A DNA stretch of 64,000 nt from Desulfurella amilsii. GTDB taxonomy: Bacteria; Campylobacterota_A; Desulfurellia; Desulfurellales; Desulfurellaceae. The translations under genes and the position numbers were made by a program. Shown here piece after piece: positions 18,689 to 26,965 of the stretch; positions within the stretch are counted from its first letter, which is position 1; every line of letters starts with the position of its first letter. Under the pieces are notes generated by a model. That model did no database searches, was not told the DNA's origin, and worked only from the letters and a program-made list of their open reading frames with translations. The stretch spans positions 186,001-250,000 of the forward strand of contig NZ_MDSU01000018.1 in assembly GCF_002119425.1 (NCBI RefSeq), read 5' to 3'.

Positions 18689-21247
18689 ATGAACAAAACA
18701 AAAAACAACCTATATGAAATAGTGTATAAAAGTTATGAGATTTTAATCAAAGATTTTCAAAATATAAATTTCGATTTACTATTGGACTTAGCCTTTAATT
18801 ATCTTGATGTGGAACTTGTATGGGTTGGTATATTAAGTGACGGTAATTTAAAGGTAAGTAATGCAAAAGGTGAAGCAATTGGGTATATTAATGACAAATC
18901 TCTAAGAAGTTATCAGCAAAGCTTATTAAAAAGTTATTTGGATAGTTTTTTTGTGTCAAATGACATTCTAAGGGATGAAAGACTGTTTTACCTCAAAGAT
19001 AATGCTAAAATATATAATTTTAACTCTGTATTTTTCTTCTCCTTTAAAATAAATAATTCAGATTATGGCTTTATTGTATTTTATTCAAAAAATAAAGATT
19101 ACTTCGACAAACGCACAGTAGAAATCCTTTCAAACTTTGCATTAGCAGTAAAAACAGTTTTGCTGCTTCAAGAAAAGGAAAAAAAACATTCTTTATTGAC
19201 GGACATAGTAGAAAACAGCTATCAAGGAATCGTAATAGCAAATAACCAAAACAAGATTATTTATACAAACAAAGCATTTGCTAAAATAACAGGATATAGT
19301 TTTGAAGAAGCAAAAAACAAAAACCCTTCTATACTAAAATCCAATTACCACTCAATAGAATACTACAAAGACATGTGGTATAAAATTGTCCATGAAGGGC
19401 ACTTTGAAGGCAAAATCTATAACAAGAAAAAAAATGGTGAAGTATACGAGGAAATTATTTTTATCAAAACAATAAAAGATAAAGAAGGCAAAATCCTATA
19501 TTATTTCAGCTTTTTCACAGACTTAACAGAGTTAAAAAAAGCCCAAGACCAAGCAAACTATTACACATATCACGATCCCGTAACAAAGCTTATAAACCAA
19601 ACAGGATTTTTTGAACAAGCGCAAGGAATAATAGAAAATAACGAATCATTTGCCTTAGTATACCTTGACTTAGATGATTTTTCTATTATCAATGTAAATT
19701 TTGGAATTGAAAAAGCAAATAGTATATTAAGGGCATTTGGTGATTTTTTAAGAAAAGAAATTGCTCGTCCAAAAGACATAGTAGGCAGGCTTGGGTCAGA
19801 TGAATTTGTTATATTAAAGCGTTCTGTTATAGATCAAACGATTATAAAATTTACCCAAAACGCTGCTGAAAAAATCAGGCAAAAGGTGTTTCTCGTAGAC
19901 AATCAAGAGGTTTTTTTAAAAGTAAGCGCAGGTATTGTGCTTTACCCAAAAGATTCAGACGATATAAATACACTTGTAAATTACGCTCAAGCTTCCTGCA
20001 AGAAAGCTAAGCAGTTAGGCAAAAATCAGTGCGTATTCTTTAATAATTCCATATACGAAGAGTTTATTAACAGCTTTGCGCTTACAAACGAAATACTGCA
20101 TGGTATAGAATTTGAGGAATTTGAACTTTACTTTCAGCCTATCTACAATACGCACTCAAGAACAATTACAAACGCAGAGGCACTAATTAGATGGAACCAC
20201 CCAAAAAGAGGTTTGCTTTCACCGTTTTCTTTTATACCTTTTGCTGAACAGTCATACATTATTGAAAAACTGGATTTTTATGTATTAGAAAAGGCTTTCC
20301 AAGCAATAAAAAGCTTTAAGCAAGAAAATCTAAATATCATTTTATCTGTAAATTTAACAGGCAGAACATTTTTAATGGATAACTTTGTTGACCAATTTAG
20401 AAAACTCTTGTCTGCATACGCAATAGACACTAGTTTTATAAAAATAGAATTAACTGAATCCATAGCCTTAAATGACGAGAATAAAGCAAGAAATCACATG
20501 GACGCTCTAAATAGCTTAGGTATTAACTTCTCTATGGATGATTTTGGCACAGGATATTCTTCTATACTCAGTTTAAAGAAATTTCCATTTTCTAATATAA
20601 AGCTTGACCAAAATTTTGTTATGGATTCTCAAAACAATAAAGATTCAGAAATTATTAACTCTAACTTGCTAAATATGCTAAATGAACTAAATTTTGAGAC
20701 AACAGCAGAAGGCGTAGAAAACGAATTTCTTTTCTTTTTGTTTAATTACTTGCCATGCGATTTACTGCAAGGCTACTTTATATCAAAACCAGTTGATTAT
20801 AAAAGGTTCGTAAGTTTTGTTAAAAATTTTACGCCAGATATCGCATTTATGGAATTTAAAAAAGACAATACAAGAATGCATAATCTGCAAATGGTTAAGG
20901 TTAAGTTCTATATCTACAAATACTACAAAAAGCTAAGAGAATTTATCCAAAACAAACCTACAGATCAGCAAATGAATAATTTATCAAATATTATAGAACT
21001 TGACTATAAACACTGTGACTTTGGCAAATGGTATTACTCAGTATACCCCATATACAACCAAATTGAAACATTCAAAAGCATCGAGGTATTGCATATAGAT
21101 TTACACAAAACAACAGAAAAATTGCTGTTGGAAAAAGACAAGGAAAAAATCCAAGCACTAATTCTCGATCTTAAATACAAAATTATGTTGTTAAACGCCC
21201 AGTTTGAAAATTTTTACTTAGAAACTGTCAAAATATTAAAGATTTAA
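18689..21247 (+). CDS. GAF-PAS-GGDEF-EAL-CZB c-di-GMP signalling protein
   Basis: 852-residue soluble multidomain protein. Order: GAF-like sensor (about 10-160), PAS (about 167-285), GGDEF (about 295-455), EAL (about 465-715) and a C-terminal chemoreceptor zinc-binding (CZB) domain (about 725-852) with HCDFGKWYYS near 774 and the later HIDLH. The cyclase signature is degenerate: GSDEF instead of GGDEF, and GIEKANSIL where active enzymes have GHxxGDxxL. The EAL motifs look complete: NAEALIRW, IELTES, DDFGTGYSS, IKLDQNFV, AEGVEN and LQGYF. It is therefore predicted to be a c-di-GMP phosphodiesterase with a regulatory GGDEF and a zinc/redox-sensing C-terminus. Confidence 0.88.
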   Translation: MNKTKNNLYEIVYKSYEILIKDFQNINFDLLLDLAFNYLDVELVWVGILSDGNLKVSNAKGEAIGYINDKSLRSYQQSLLKSYLDSFFVSNDILRDERLFYLKDNAKIYNFNSVFFFSFKINNSDYGFIVFYSKNKDYFDKRTVEILSNFALAVKTVLLLQEKEKKHSLLTDIVENSYQGIVIANNQNKIIYTNKAFAKITGYSFEEAKNKNPSILKSNYHSIEYYKDMWYKIVHEGHFEGKIYNKKKNGEVYEEIIFIKTIKDKEGKILYYFSFFTDLTELKKAQDQANYYTYHDPVTKLINQTGFFEQAQGIIENNESFALVYLDLDDFSIINVNFGIEKANSILRAFGDFLRKEIARPKDIVGRLGSDEFVILKRSVIDQTIIKFTQNAAEKIRQKVFLVDNQEVFLKVSAGIVLYPKDSDDINTLVNYAQASCKKAKQLGKNQCVFFNNSIYEEFINSFALTNEILHGIEFEEFELYFQPIYNTHSRTITNAEALIRWNHPKRGLLSPFSFIPFAEQSYIIEKLDFYVLEKAFQAIKSFKQENLNIILSVNLTGRTFLMDNFVDQFRKLLSAYAIDTSFIKIELTESIALNDENKARNHMDALNSLGINFSMDDFGTGYSSILSLKKFPFSNIKLDQNFVMDSQNNKDSEIINSNLLNMLNELNFETTAEGVENEFLFFLFNYLPCDLLQGYFISKPVDYKRFVSFVKNFTPDIAFMEFKKDNTRMHNLQMVKVKFYIYKYYKKLREFIQNKPTDQQMNNLSNIIELDYKHCDFGKWYYSVYPIYNQIETFKSIEVLHIDLHKTTEKLLLEKDKEKIQALILDLKYKIMLLNAQFENFYLETVKILKI

Positions 21248-21341
21248 ATATCAATCATTCGTTTTCATAAATATGCAAGTTTTTTTCAAGCAGAATATAA
21301 TAGTTATCTGATAGGAATTAGTTTCGATTTTGAGGTGAAAA

Positions 21342-22331
21342 ATGAAGTTTCTTATTAGTTTTGTTTTTTTAGTCATATTAGTTAAGTCCGCTTTTGCTGT
21401 AGATATAACTTCTATGAATGTTGCCAATCAAACAATTTTAATAAGCTCTACTTCAGAGCCTAACTATGCTACATCAAATCTTACTCTAAACAATAATCAC
21501 TATTTTGTCGTATCATTTAAAAATGCTATCTTAACAAATAAAAGCGAAGTTCTATACAACAAAATACCAGGAATAGAAAATATTACGCTTGTTCAATACA
21601 GTCTAAATCCTGATATTGTAAGATGCACCATTGAAACAAACCAAAAGTCATCTTTTTTTGTCCAAACAGTTCAAATTAACTCAAAAAAATTAGTAACAAT
21701 TATAAGCCCAAATGTTAGTGAACCCAAAACCCCACGCATTTGTTCAACACCAATGCAAACACAACAAGCAAGAAAACTTAAAGTTTTTATAGATGTGGGT
21801 CATGGCGGGTATGACCCAGGTGGTGTTGGACCAGCAGGATTACCAGAATCATTTGTAAATTTATCAGTTGCCCTAAAGTTGGCAAAATATCTAAGAGAAA
21901 AAGGTATATCTGTAGAACTTGATAGAACATCAAACGTATTTGTACCTTTGTATACAAGAACACAGTTGGCTAATGAAAGTGGTGCGAATCTGTTTATTGG
22001 CTTGTATTGTAATGCGTCAAGTAGCCCAAACACGCATGGTACAACCACATATTACTGGCATGAAGATTCTTATCCTTTTGCTAATTACTTAGAAAACTAC
22101 ATTTCCCAAAAATTAGGCTTAACAGATGATGGAACTGTCAAGGATAACCTTTACGTAATAAAATACACTACTGATATGCCAGCAGTTTTAATTGAATACG
22201 CATACATATCAAACCCATACGAGGAAAGCTTGCTTGGCTCAACAGGCTTTCGAAATATTTTGTCGCAGGATTTGGCAAATGCAATTTACAATTACTTTAT
22301 ACTAAAGAAAACTCAAATCGCTAGGCAATAG
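21342..22331 (+). CDS. N-acetylmuramoyl-L-alanine amidase-like protein (AMIN + Amidase_3)
   Basis: 329-residue exported AmiA/B/C-type protein. Residues 1-19 are a signal peptide (cleavage after SAFA), about 20-115 resemble an AMIN peptidoglycan-binding domain, and about 145-325 form an Amidase_3 domain. Zinc-ligand motifs HGGYDPGG and LPESFVNL are present, as is the catalytic Glu in PAVLIEYAYISN. The third ligand is missing: active enzymes read S-I-H-x-N-A, here GLYCNA near residue 227, with Tyr (TAT) for His. It may be inactive or altered. A GAGGTG ribosome site precedes the ATG. It leads a cell-envelope operon with ftsI and ctpA. Confidence 0.88.
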   Translation: MKFLISFVFLVILVKSAFAVDITSMNVANQTILISSTSEPNYATSNLTLNNNHYFVVSFKNAILTNKSEVLYNKIPGIENITLVQYSLNPDIVRCTIETNQKSSFFVQTVQINSKKLVTIISPNVSEPKTPRICSTPMQTQQARKLKVFIDVGHGGYDPGGVGPAGLPESFVNLSVALKLAKYLREKGISVELDRTSNVFVPLYTRTQLANESGANLFIGLYCNASSSPNTHGTTTYYWHEDSYPFANYLENYISQKLGLTDDGTVKDNLYVIKYTTDMPAVLIEYAYISNPYEESLLGSTGFRNILSQDLANAIYNYFILKKTQIARQ

Positions 22332-22345
22332 ATTAAGGAGATTGT

Positions 22346-22435
22346 ATGAAAGTACTTATCGTTTTATTGAGCACAATTGCTTTTTTAGCAACACTCATGG
22401 AATTGCTCGTGAAAATATTGTTTGTAAGGTTATAA
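22346..22435 (+). CDS. 29-residue single-membrane-helix micro-ORF before ftsI
   Basis: A short open frame with ATG at 22346 and TAA at 22433, preceded by TAAGGAG 6 nt upstream. It starts MKVLIVLLSTIAFLATL, then ELLVKILFVRL: one continuous hydrophobic helix with a Lys at the start and Arg near the end. It fills the 110-bp gap between the amidase (ends 22331) and the PBP (starts 22442), the position where ftsL sits in many division clusters. It is far shorter than FtsL (about 80-120), so homology is not claimed. It could be a divisome micropeptide or a translational leader. Confidence 0.55.
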   Translation: MKVLIVLLSTIAFLATLMELLVKILFVRL

Positions 22436-22441
22436 AATTTA

Positions 22442-24139
22442 ATGAAACTAACGAGGTTTAAAGTAATATTTTTTTTAATTGCTGGGTGTTTTTTTGTCGC
22501 TATTGTAAAAGTTTTTTCTATTGAAGTGCTAAATTTAGGACAATATAAACGCATTTATGCAACTCAAATTCAACCGGCTATTGTTGTGCAAGGCAAAAGA
22601 GGGCTAATATTTGATTCAAGAGGCAAGGTTTTAGCAGAAAATTCATTTTTATATGATATTTTTGTCGACCCAAAGTATTACATTGCGCATAATAATTATA
22701 AAAACATTAAATTTTTGGATTTTATTGATAATTTTTTTAAAATCAATATCAGTCAATTAATTAAAGAAAATCCACAAAAGCAATATATTAATTTGGGTAT
22801 AATACCCGCTAAATACTTTTATTTTATAAAAAAACATATACCTCTTGGCTTTGGTTTAGAAAAAAAACAAGTGCGTTATTATCCCTATAAAAATGATGTA
22901 TCTCATATTATAGGTTTTGTTAATGAAAATGGTAAAGGTGCGGTTAGCGTTGAAAGAAAATATAACATGTATCTTCAAGGCCAAAAATCATTTGAAAAAA
23001 TTTCTCTGACACCTTATGGTACCATACAATATTCTAAAATTCCCCAAAATGGTGACAATATACATTTAACAATTAACGAAACGGTGCAAAATTACCTTCA
23101 TTATTTACTTAAAGACACATTAAAAAAACATAAAGCAAAAATGGCTATGGGTATTGTTGAAAAACCAGATGGTTCAATTGTAGCTATGGATGATGTCCCT
23201 GGTTACAATAACAATAAGTATTATGATTACACGAATTACTCCCGCATAAAAGATATGCCTATTAATTTTTTATTTGAACCTGGAAGTGTATTTAAGATAG
23301 TTACAATGTCAAGTGCCCTTAATTCAGGCATTTTTAATGGTAATGAAACTCTTTGGTGTAATAACGGTTACTGGCCCGTGTTTGGCCATATCATAGAAGA
23401 TGTAGAAGATAATAAATTTTTAAGATTTGACCAAGTATTTGCTTATTCAAGCAATGTGTGTTCAGCTAAAATTGCTCTTAAAGAGAAAAAGAAAATTTTC
23501 TACAAATACTTATGGCGCTTTGGTTTTGGTAAAAAAACTGGCATAGATTTACCTGGTGAAGAAAGTGGCATAGTAAAAGATTATATAAGCCTGCGGCCAT
23601 TTGATTTAGCCACAATGGCCTTTGGTCAAGGAATAAGTGTTACGGATATACAGCTTGCACGTGCTTATGCAACAATTGCAAATGGTGGTTTTTTGATTAC
23701 TCCACATGTTTTAAATTACATTACAAAAGATCATAAAATAACTTATAAATATAAAGAACACTCAATCAGAATACTTAAAACTCAAACTGTTAAGAAAATC
23801 AGACATATATTAGGTGATGTTGTAAAATACGGTACAGGCATTTATGCACAGTTGAAAAACTATTCTATAGGTGGGAAAACTGGTACAGCTCAAGTTGCAA
23901 ACGGCAAAGGGGGTTATAGCAAAAATCACTACATTGGTTCGTTCGTAGCAATTTTTCCCCTAAATAAACCACAATTTGTAATTTTAATAACCGTTGTAGA
24001 TCCAAAAGGTGTGAATTATGGTGGAATGATAGCAGCCCCTTATGTAGCTAAAATGGCATCATTCTTGGCAGCATACTATAAAATTCCTGGAAACAATTTA
24101 ATAAATAATAATATAAAAAAATTTACCTGGAGGCAATAA
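22442..24139 (+). CDS. ftsI: Penicillin-binding protein, FtsI/PBP3 class
   Basis: Class B transpeptidase cross-linking septal peptidoglycan. The 565 residues contain an N-terminal membrane anchor (about 6-24), a PBP dimer domain starting KRGLIFDSRGKVLAENS, and a transpeptidase domain with SVFK (EPGSVFKIVTM near 280), SSN (YSSNVCSAK near 338) and KTGT (GGKTGTAQVANG near 480). There is no PASTA domain. The ribosome site is weak. CtpA follows immediately, with the stop codon abutting its ATG. FtsI rather than elongation PBP2 is inferred from size and context. Confidence 0.92.
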   Translation: MKLTRFKVIFFLIAGCFFVAIVKVFSIEVLNLGQYKRIYATQIQPAIVVQGKRGLIFDSRGKVLAENSFLYDIFVDPKYYIAHNNYKNIKFLDFIDNFFKINISQLIKENPQKQYINLGIIPAKYFYFIKKHIPLGFGLEKKQVRYYPYKNDVSHIIGFVNENGKGAVSVERKYNMYLQGQKSFEKISLTPYGTIQYSKIPQNGDNIHLTINETVQNYLHYLLKDTLKKHKAKMAMGIVEKPDGSIVAMDDVPGYNNNKYYDYTNYSRIKDMPINFLFEPGSVFKIVTMSSALNSGIFNGNETLWCNNGYWPVFGHIIEDVEDNKFLRFDQVFAYSSNVCSAKIALKEKKKIFYKYLWRFGFGKKTGIDLPGEESGIVKDYISLRPFDLATMAFGQGISVTDIQLARAYATIANGGFLITPHVLNYITKDHKITYKYKEHSIRILKTQTVKKIRHILGDVVKYGTGIYAQLKNYSIGGKTGTAQVANGKGGYSKNHYIGSFVAIFPLNKPQFVILITVVDPKGVNYGGMIAAPYVAKMASFLAAYYKIPGNNLINNNIKKFTWRQ

Positions 24140-25459
24140 ATGTCTAAAAAATTCAAATTTCTTGCATTTGTTTTTGTTTGTTTAATATTATTAGTTTTCT
24201 TGTATTTGGGCTTTAGTGTTAATTCTAATGCAGTTGCAAATCAAAACGATAACATACCTCAAAAACAAATAAAAATGTTTTCTCAAGTGTTAAATATAGT
24301 CCAATCCAACTATGTTGATAAAGTACCAACCTCGAAACTTATAATCGATTCAATCAAAGGTATGATAAGTTCACTTGACCCACACTCTGAGTTTTTGACA
24401 CCACAAGAGTACAAAGGTATGCAAACAACAATGAAAGGCCACTTTGGGGGCATCGGCATTGTAATAGACAAAAAGGATGATTTTTTAACTGTAGTATCGC
24501 CACTGCCTAATACGCCTGCATATAAAGCTGGTATTAAATCAAACGACGTAATATTAAAAATAAACAATATCTCTACATTTAGAATGAATCTTGAAAAAGC
24601 AGTTAAGCTTATGAGAGGTAAACCCGGAACCTATATTAAATTAACTATAGCAAGGAAAGGTGTGCCAACACCTCTTATATTTAACATCAAAAGGGCAATT
24701 ATCCATATCAAAAACATTGACTCAAAACTTTATGGAGATATAGGCTATATTAGAATTATACAGTTTAAAGACCATACTGCAAGCGAACTAAAAAAGGCAC
24801 TCTCGAAACTAGAAAAAGAACATATCAAAGGTTTAATTTTAGACTTAAGAAATAACCCAGGTGGATTATTAGATCAAGCGTCAAAAGTTTCAAATATGTT
24901 TATAAACGAAGGCGCAATTGTTTCTATAAGAGGCAGAAACAAGGATAACGACGAAATAATCTATGCCAAAGACCAACCTATTTTTAAAAAGCCGGTTGCT
25001 GTGCTAATTAATTCTGGAACGGCATCTGCAGCAGAAATAGTAACAGGTTGCCTTAAAGATCACAACAGAGCTGTTGTAATCGGTCAAAGAAGTTTTGGAA
25101 AAGGAAATGTTCAGGATGTTATACCTATGCAGGACGGTTATGCTTTAATACTAACTGTAGCTAAATATTATACGCCAAATGGTTTTAGCATTCAAGCAGA
25201 AGGTATTGTGCCAAATATTGAAATAAAAAAGAAAAACGAAGATAATTTTGTTTTGCGAGAAAGTGACCTTTTGCATCACTTAACTAGTAAAAAAGCTATA
25301 TTACAAAAACCTCAAGAAATTTTGATTGACAGTAGCACCAAAGAACATAAACATTTAAAAAATGAATTCATCTTCAAAGAGGCCATAAAAGTCTTAAATG
25401 AAGAAATAAAAAAATGCCCTCAAAGTGCAAAAATGTGCTATAGTAAATTGAAAAATTGA
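24140..25459 (+). CDS. ctpA: Carboxyl-terminal processing protease (S41)
   Basis: Periplasmic serine protease anchored by an N-terminal hydrophobic segment (about 6-27). The 439 residues hold a PDZ domain (about 95-175, with GGIGIVID and SPLPNTPAYKAGIKSND) and the S41 catalytic core: the Ser in NSGTASAAEIVTG near residue 296 and the Lys in GQRSFGKGNVQ near 321. Such enzymes trim peptidoglycan hydrolases or tail-tagged proteins. Its position after an amidase and ftsI suggests a cell-wall role. GGAGG inside the end of ftsI serves as its ribosome site. Confidence 0.95.
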   Translation: MSKKFKFLAFVFVCLILLVFLYLGFSVNSNAVANQNDNIPQKQIKMFSQVLNIVQSNYVDKVPTSKLIIDSIKGMISSLDPHSEFLTPQEYKGMQTTMKGHFGGIGIVIDKKDDFLTVVSPLPNTPAYKAGIKSNDVILKINNISTFRMNLEKAVKLMRGKPGTYIKLTIARKGVPTPLIFNIKRAIIHIKNIDSKLYGDIGYIRIIQFKDHTASELKKALSKLEKEHIKGLILDLRNNPGGLLDQASKVSNMFINEGAIVSIRGRNKDNDEIIYAKDQPIFKKPVAVLINSGTASAAEIVTGCLKDHNRAVVIGQRSFGKGNVQDVIPMQDGYALILTVAKYYTPNGFSIQAEGIVPNIEIKKKNEDNFVLRESDLLHHLTSKKAILQKPQEILIDSSTKEHKHLKNEFIFKEAIKVLNEEIKKCPQSAKMCYSKLKN

Positions 25460-25475
25460 ATTTTTTAGATATATT
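25448..25475 (+). promoter_or_regulatory. Promoter of the unknown gene at 25482, leaderless
   Basis: TTGAAA (25448-25453, inside the ctpA 3' end), 16 bp, TATATT (25470-25475), then 6 nt to the GTG at 25482, with no ribosome site. Confidence 0.6.
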
Positions 25476-25481
25476 AATTTT

Positions 25482-25871
25482 GTGGAATTAAAAACTAATG
25501 CAAATTTAGATCCGGTTTTACACTATAAGCTTGATCCTGGTGAGTGGGGCTCAAGCGCCCCCTCAAGCGCAGCTTTATCGATTGGAAGAGTTTCTCAATA
25601 TGAAGCGGATAATATTAGCCGCTTTAAAAAAGAAGCTCTTAAAAAAGGCTGCTACGTGATACAAACTAGTGTATCTTTAAATATCAGCAAGCAAGGTGAA
25701 TATTTAGCCGCAACAAGTGGTAAATCTCAAGTTATTATTTATTGTCCTAAAAAAGATCAATCAAAAAAAGACAATAATGAGCAATCAATGCTAAGTATTT
25801 ACGATAAACAAATTAATCAGCTGAAAGAGCAAAAAAATATGCACAAACCCCCGATCAAAAAGACAAAATAG
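25482..25871 (+). CDS. Unknown protein, probably frame-disrupted at its 3' end
   Basis: 129 residues as read, not recognised. It has an N-terminal segment DPVLHYKLDPGEWGSS, a helical stretch with EADNISRFKKEALKKG, a strand-rich middle and a charged C-terminal third (KKDQSKKDNNE). There is no signal peptide. At the C5 run 25848-25852 the frame meets TAG at 25869. In the -1 frame the sequence stays open to TGA at 25961-25963 with coiled-coil-like content (DQKDKIEQKIKALKLQK), and a further frame then ends at TAA 25974. The gene may be a recent pseudogene, a phase-variable tract or a sequencing artefact. The start is GTG, leaderless. Confidence 0.5.
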   Translation: MELKTNANLDPVLHYKLDPGEWGSSAPSSAALSIGRVSQYEADNISRFKKEALKKGCYVIQTSVSLNISKQGEYLAATSGKSQVIIYCPKKDQSKKDNNEQSMLSIYDKQINQLKEQKNMHKPPIKKTK

Positions 25872-25977
25872 AACAAAAAATTAAAGCTTTAAAACTTCAA
25901 AAACTATCACTTAAAGCAATTTTGCACTACACAAAAAATCCTGCTTCCGTAAGTATGCTTGATTTAACCGCTTAAAA

Positions 25978-26628
25978 TCAATCATTTAAAGTTATTGTAT
26001 CTAAACTGTAGTTTAGTAAATCGATGCTTAAGATTTTGTTTAAAAGGTTTGACTGAAAAGAGCAAATAAGCTTAATAGTCTCCATTGCTTGCAAACTAGC
26101 AACTATACCAACTGTTTGCGGTATAATGTAGTTTTTTTGCTCGCCAAAAGAAAATATCTCTTCCAATTTTTTATCCTTGAGTGTAGCAATTTGGCCAAAA
26201 TATCCAAACACACCTGCATGTACAAAATAAGTGTGATTTTGGCAGGCCAATCTGCTGAGCAAATTTTTTGAATGTTTGTTATCAAAGCAATCAACCACTA
26301 CATCCACGTATGGTAACTCAAAATTCTCATCAATAAGCCCAAATGCCTCAACCTGGCAATGCGTCCCAATTGATTCTAATTTTGCTTTTGCCGTAAGATT
26401 TTTTGGTTTGCCAATGTCTTGTTCAGTGTATAAAAACTGTCTGTGAATGTTTGTTTGGCTAACTGAATCGAAATCAGCTATATAAAGCTTTTCTATTCCA
26501 ACCCTCACAAGCATCTCGCTTACTATACAGCCTAAGCCTCCAACTCCACCAACAAAAACTTTTGCTTTTTCAATTTTTTCTTGACACTTATGACCCAAAA
26601 TAGGAATTTGTCTATCAAAAAAACTCAT
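25978..26628 (-). CDS. ThiF/MoeB-family E1-like adenylyltransferase
   Basis: Activates the C-terminal Gly-Gly of a ubiquitin-like sulfur carrier by adenylation. The 216 residues hold the nucleotide-binding GGVGGLGCIVSEML near residue 28, DFDSVSQTNIHRQFLY near 52, DCFDNKHSKN near 113 and VGIVASLQAMETIKLI near 175. The two CxxC pairs that bind zinc in MoeB/ThiF are absent. Its start overlaps the MoaD-like gene by 4 bp, so the pair is a coupled carrier and activator. Molybdopterin or thiazole sulfur transfer are both possible; the partner's FPPAAGG end favours molybdopterin. Confidence 0.85.
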   Translation of the reverse strand: MSFFDRQIPILGHKCQEKIEKAKVFVGGVGGLGCIVSEMLVRVGIEKLYIADFDSVSQTNIHRQFLYTEQDIGKPKNLTAKAKLESIGTHCQVEAFGLIDENFELPYVDVVVDCFDNKHSKNLLSRLACQNHTYFVHAGVFGYFGQIATLKDKKLEEIFSFGEQKNYIIPQTVGIVASLQAMETIKLICSFQSNLLNKILSIDLLNYSLDTITLND

Positions 26629-26876
26629 CCGCCAGCAGCAGGTGGAAAAAAATCCACGCTGTCATTATTTTTCACAATTGTACCTAAACCATTTATATGC
26701 AATATGTTTTTTCCATTAACTAAAATCATTGTTCCAATTACAAGGTTATTATTATCCACTATATAGTCTTTTATACCCAACAACTCAATTAATGATTTAA
26801 TATCTACTTGATCTTTATTGATTTCTACACTTTTACCAACTTTTTCTCGCAAAGTAGAATAAAATCTTATTATCAT
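26625..26876 (-). CDS. MoaD/ThiS-family sulfur carrier
   Basis: 83-residue beta-grasp protein ending FFPPAAGG, the di-glycine tail that is thiocarboxylated after adenylation by the adjacent E1-like protein. Length and the VDFFPPAAGG end resemble MoaD, which donates sulfur in molybdopterin synthesis. No moaE is nearby. The ATG at 26876 lies 7 nt after a TATATT -10 and lacks a ribosome site, so the message is probably leaderless. Confidence 0.88.
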   Translation of the reverse strand: MIIRFYSTLREKVGKSVEINKDQVDIKSLIELLGIKDYIVDNNNLVIGTMILVNGKNILHINGLGTIVKNNDSVDFFPPAAGG

Positions 26877-26883
26877 ACTATTT

Positions 26884-26911
26884 AATATAGAAAACTTTTT
26901 AATATTTTCAA
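26884..26911 (-). promoter_or_regulatory. moaD-thiF promoter, leaderless
   Basis: TTGAAA (26911-26906), 16 bp, TATATT (26889-26884), then 7 nt to the ATG at 26876. The -35 is half of the palindrome TTTTCAA-N5-TTGAAAA (26905-26923), whose other half is the -35 of the opposite promoter. Confidence 0.65.
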
Positions 26912-26916
26912 GTGTA

Positions 26917-26950
26917 TTGAAAAGTTTTAGAATAAGCCTATATTCTAAAA
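26917..26950 (+). promoter_or_regulatory. Promoter and inverted-repeat operator of the AhpD-like/SDR pair
   Basis: TTGAAA (26917-26922), 16 bp, TATATT (26939-26944). A perfect 10-bp inverted repeat, TTTTAGAATA (26925-26934) and TATTCTAAAA (26941-26950) with a 6-bp spacer, covers the spacer and -10. This is the expected placement for a repressor operator. The cognate regulator is unknown. Confidence 0.6.
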
Positions 26951-26965
26951 AAATGGAGGTGGGTT

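Noticed and set aside
25845-25853. Programmed -1 frameshift in the unknown gene
   Set aside because: AAA CCC CCG does not give a proper X_XXY_YYZ slippery heptamer in frame and no downstream stimulator is evident; a tract-length change or error is more likely.
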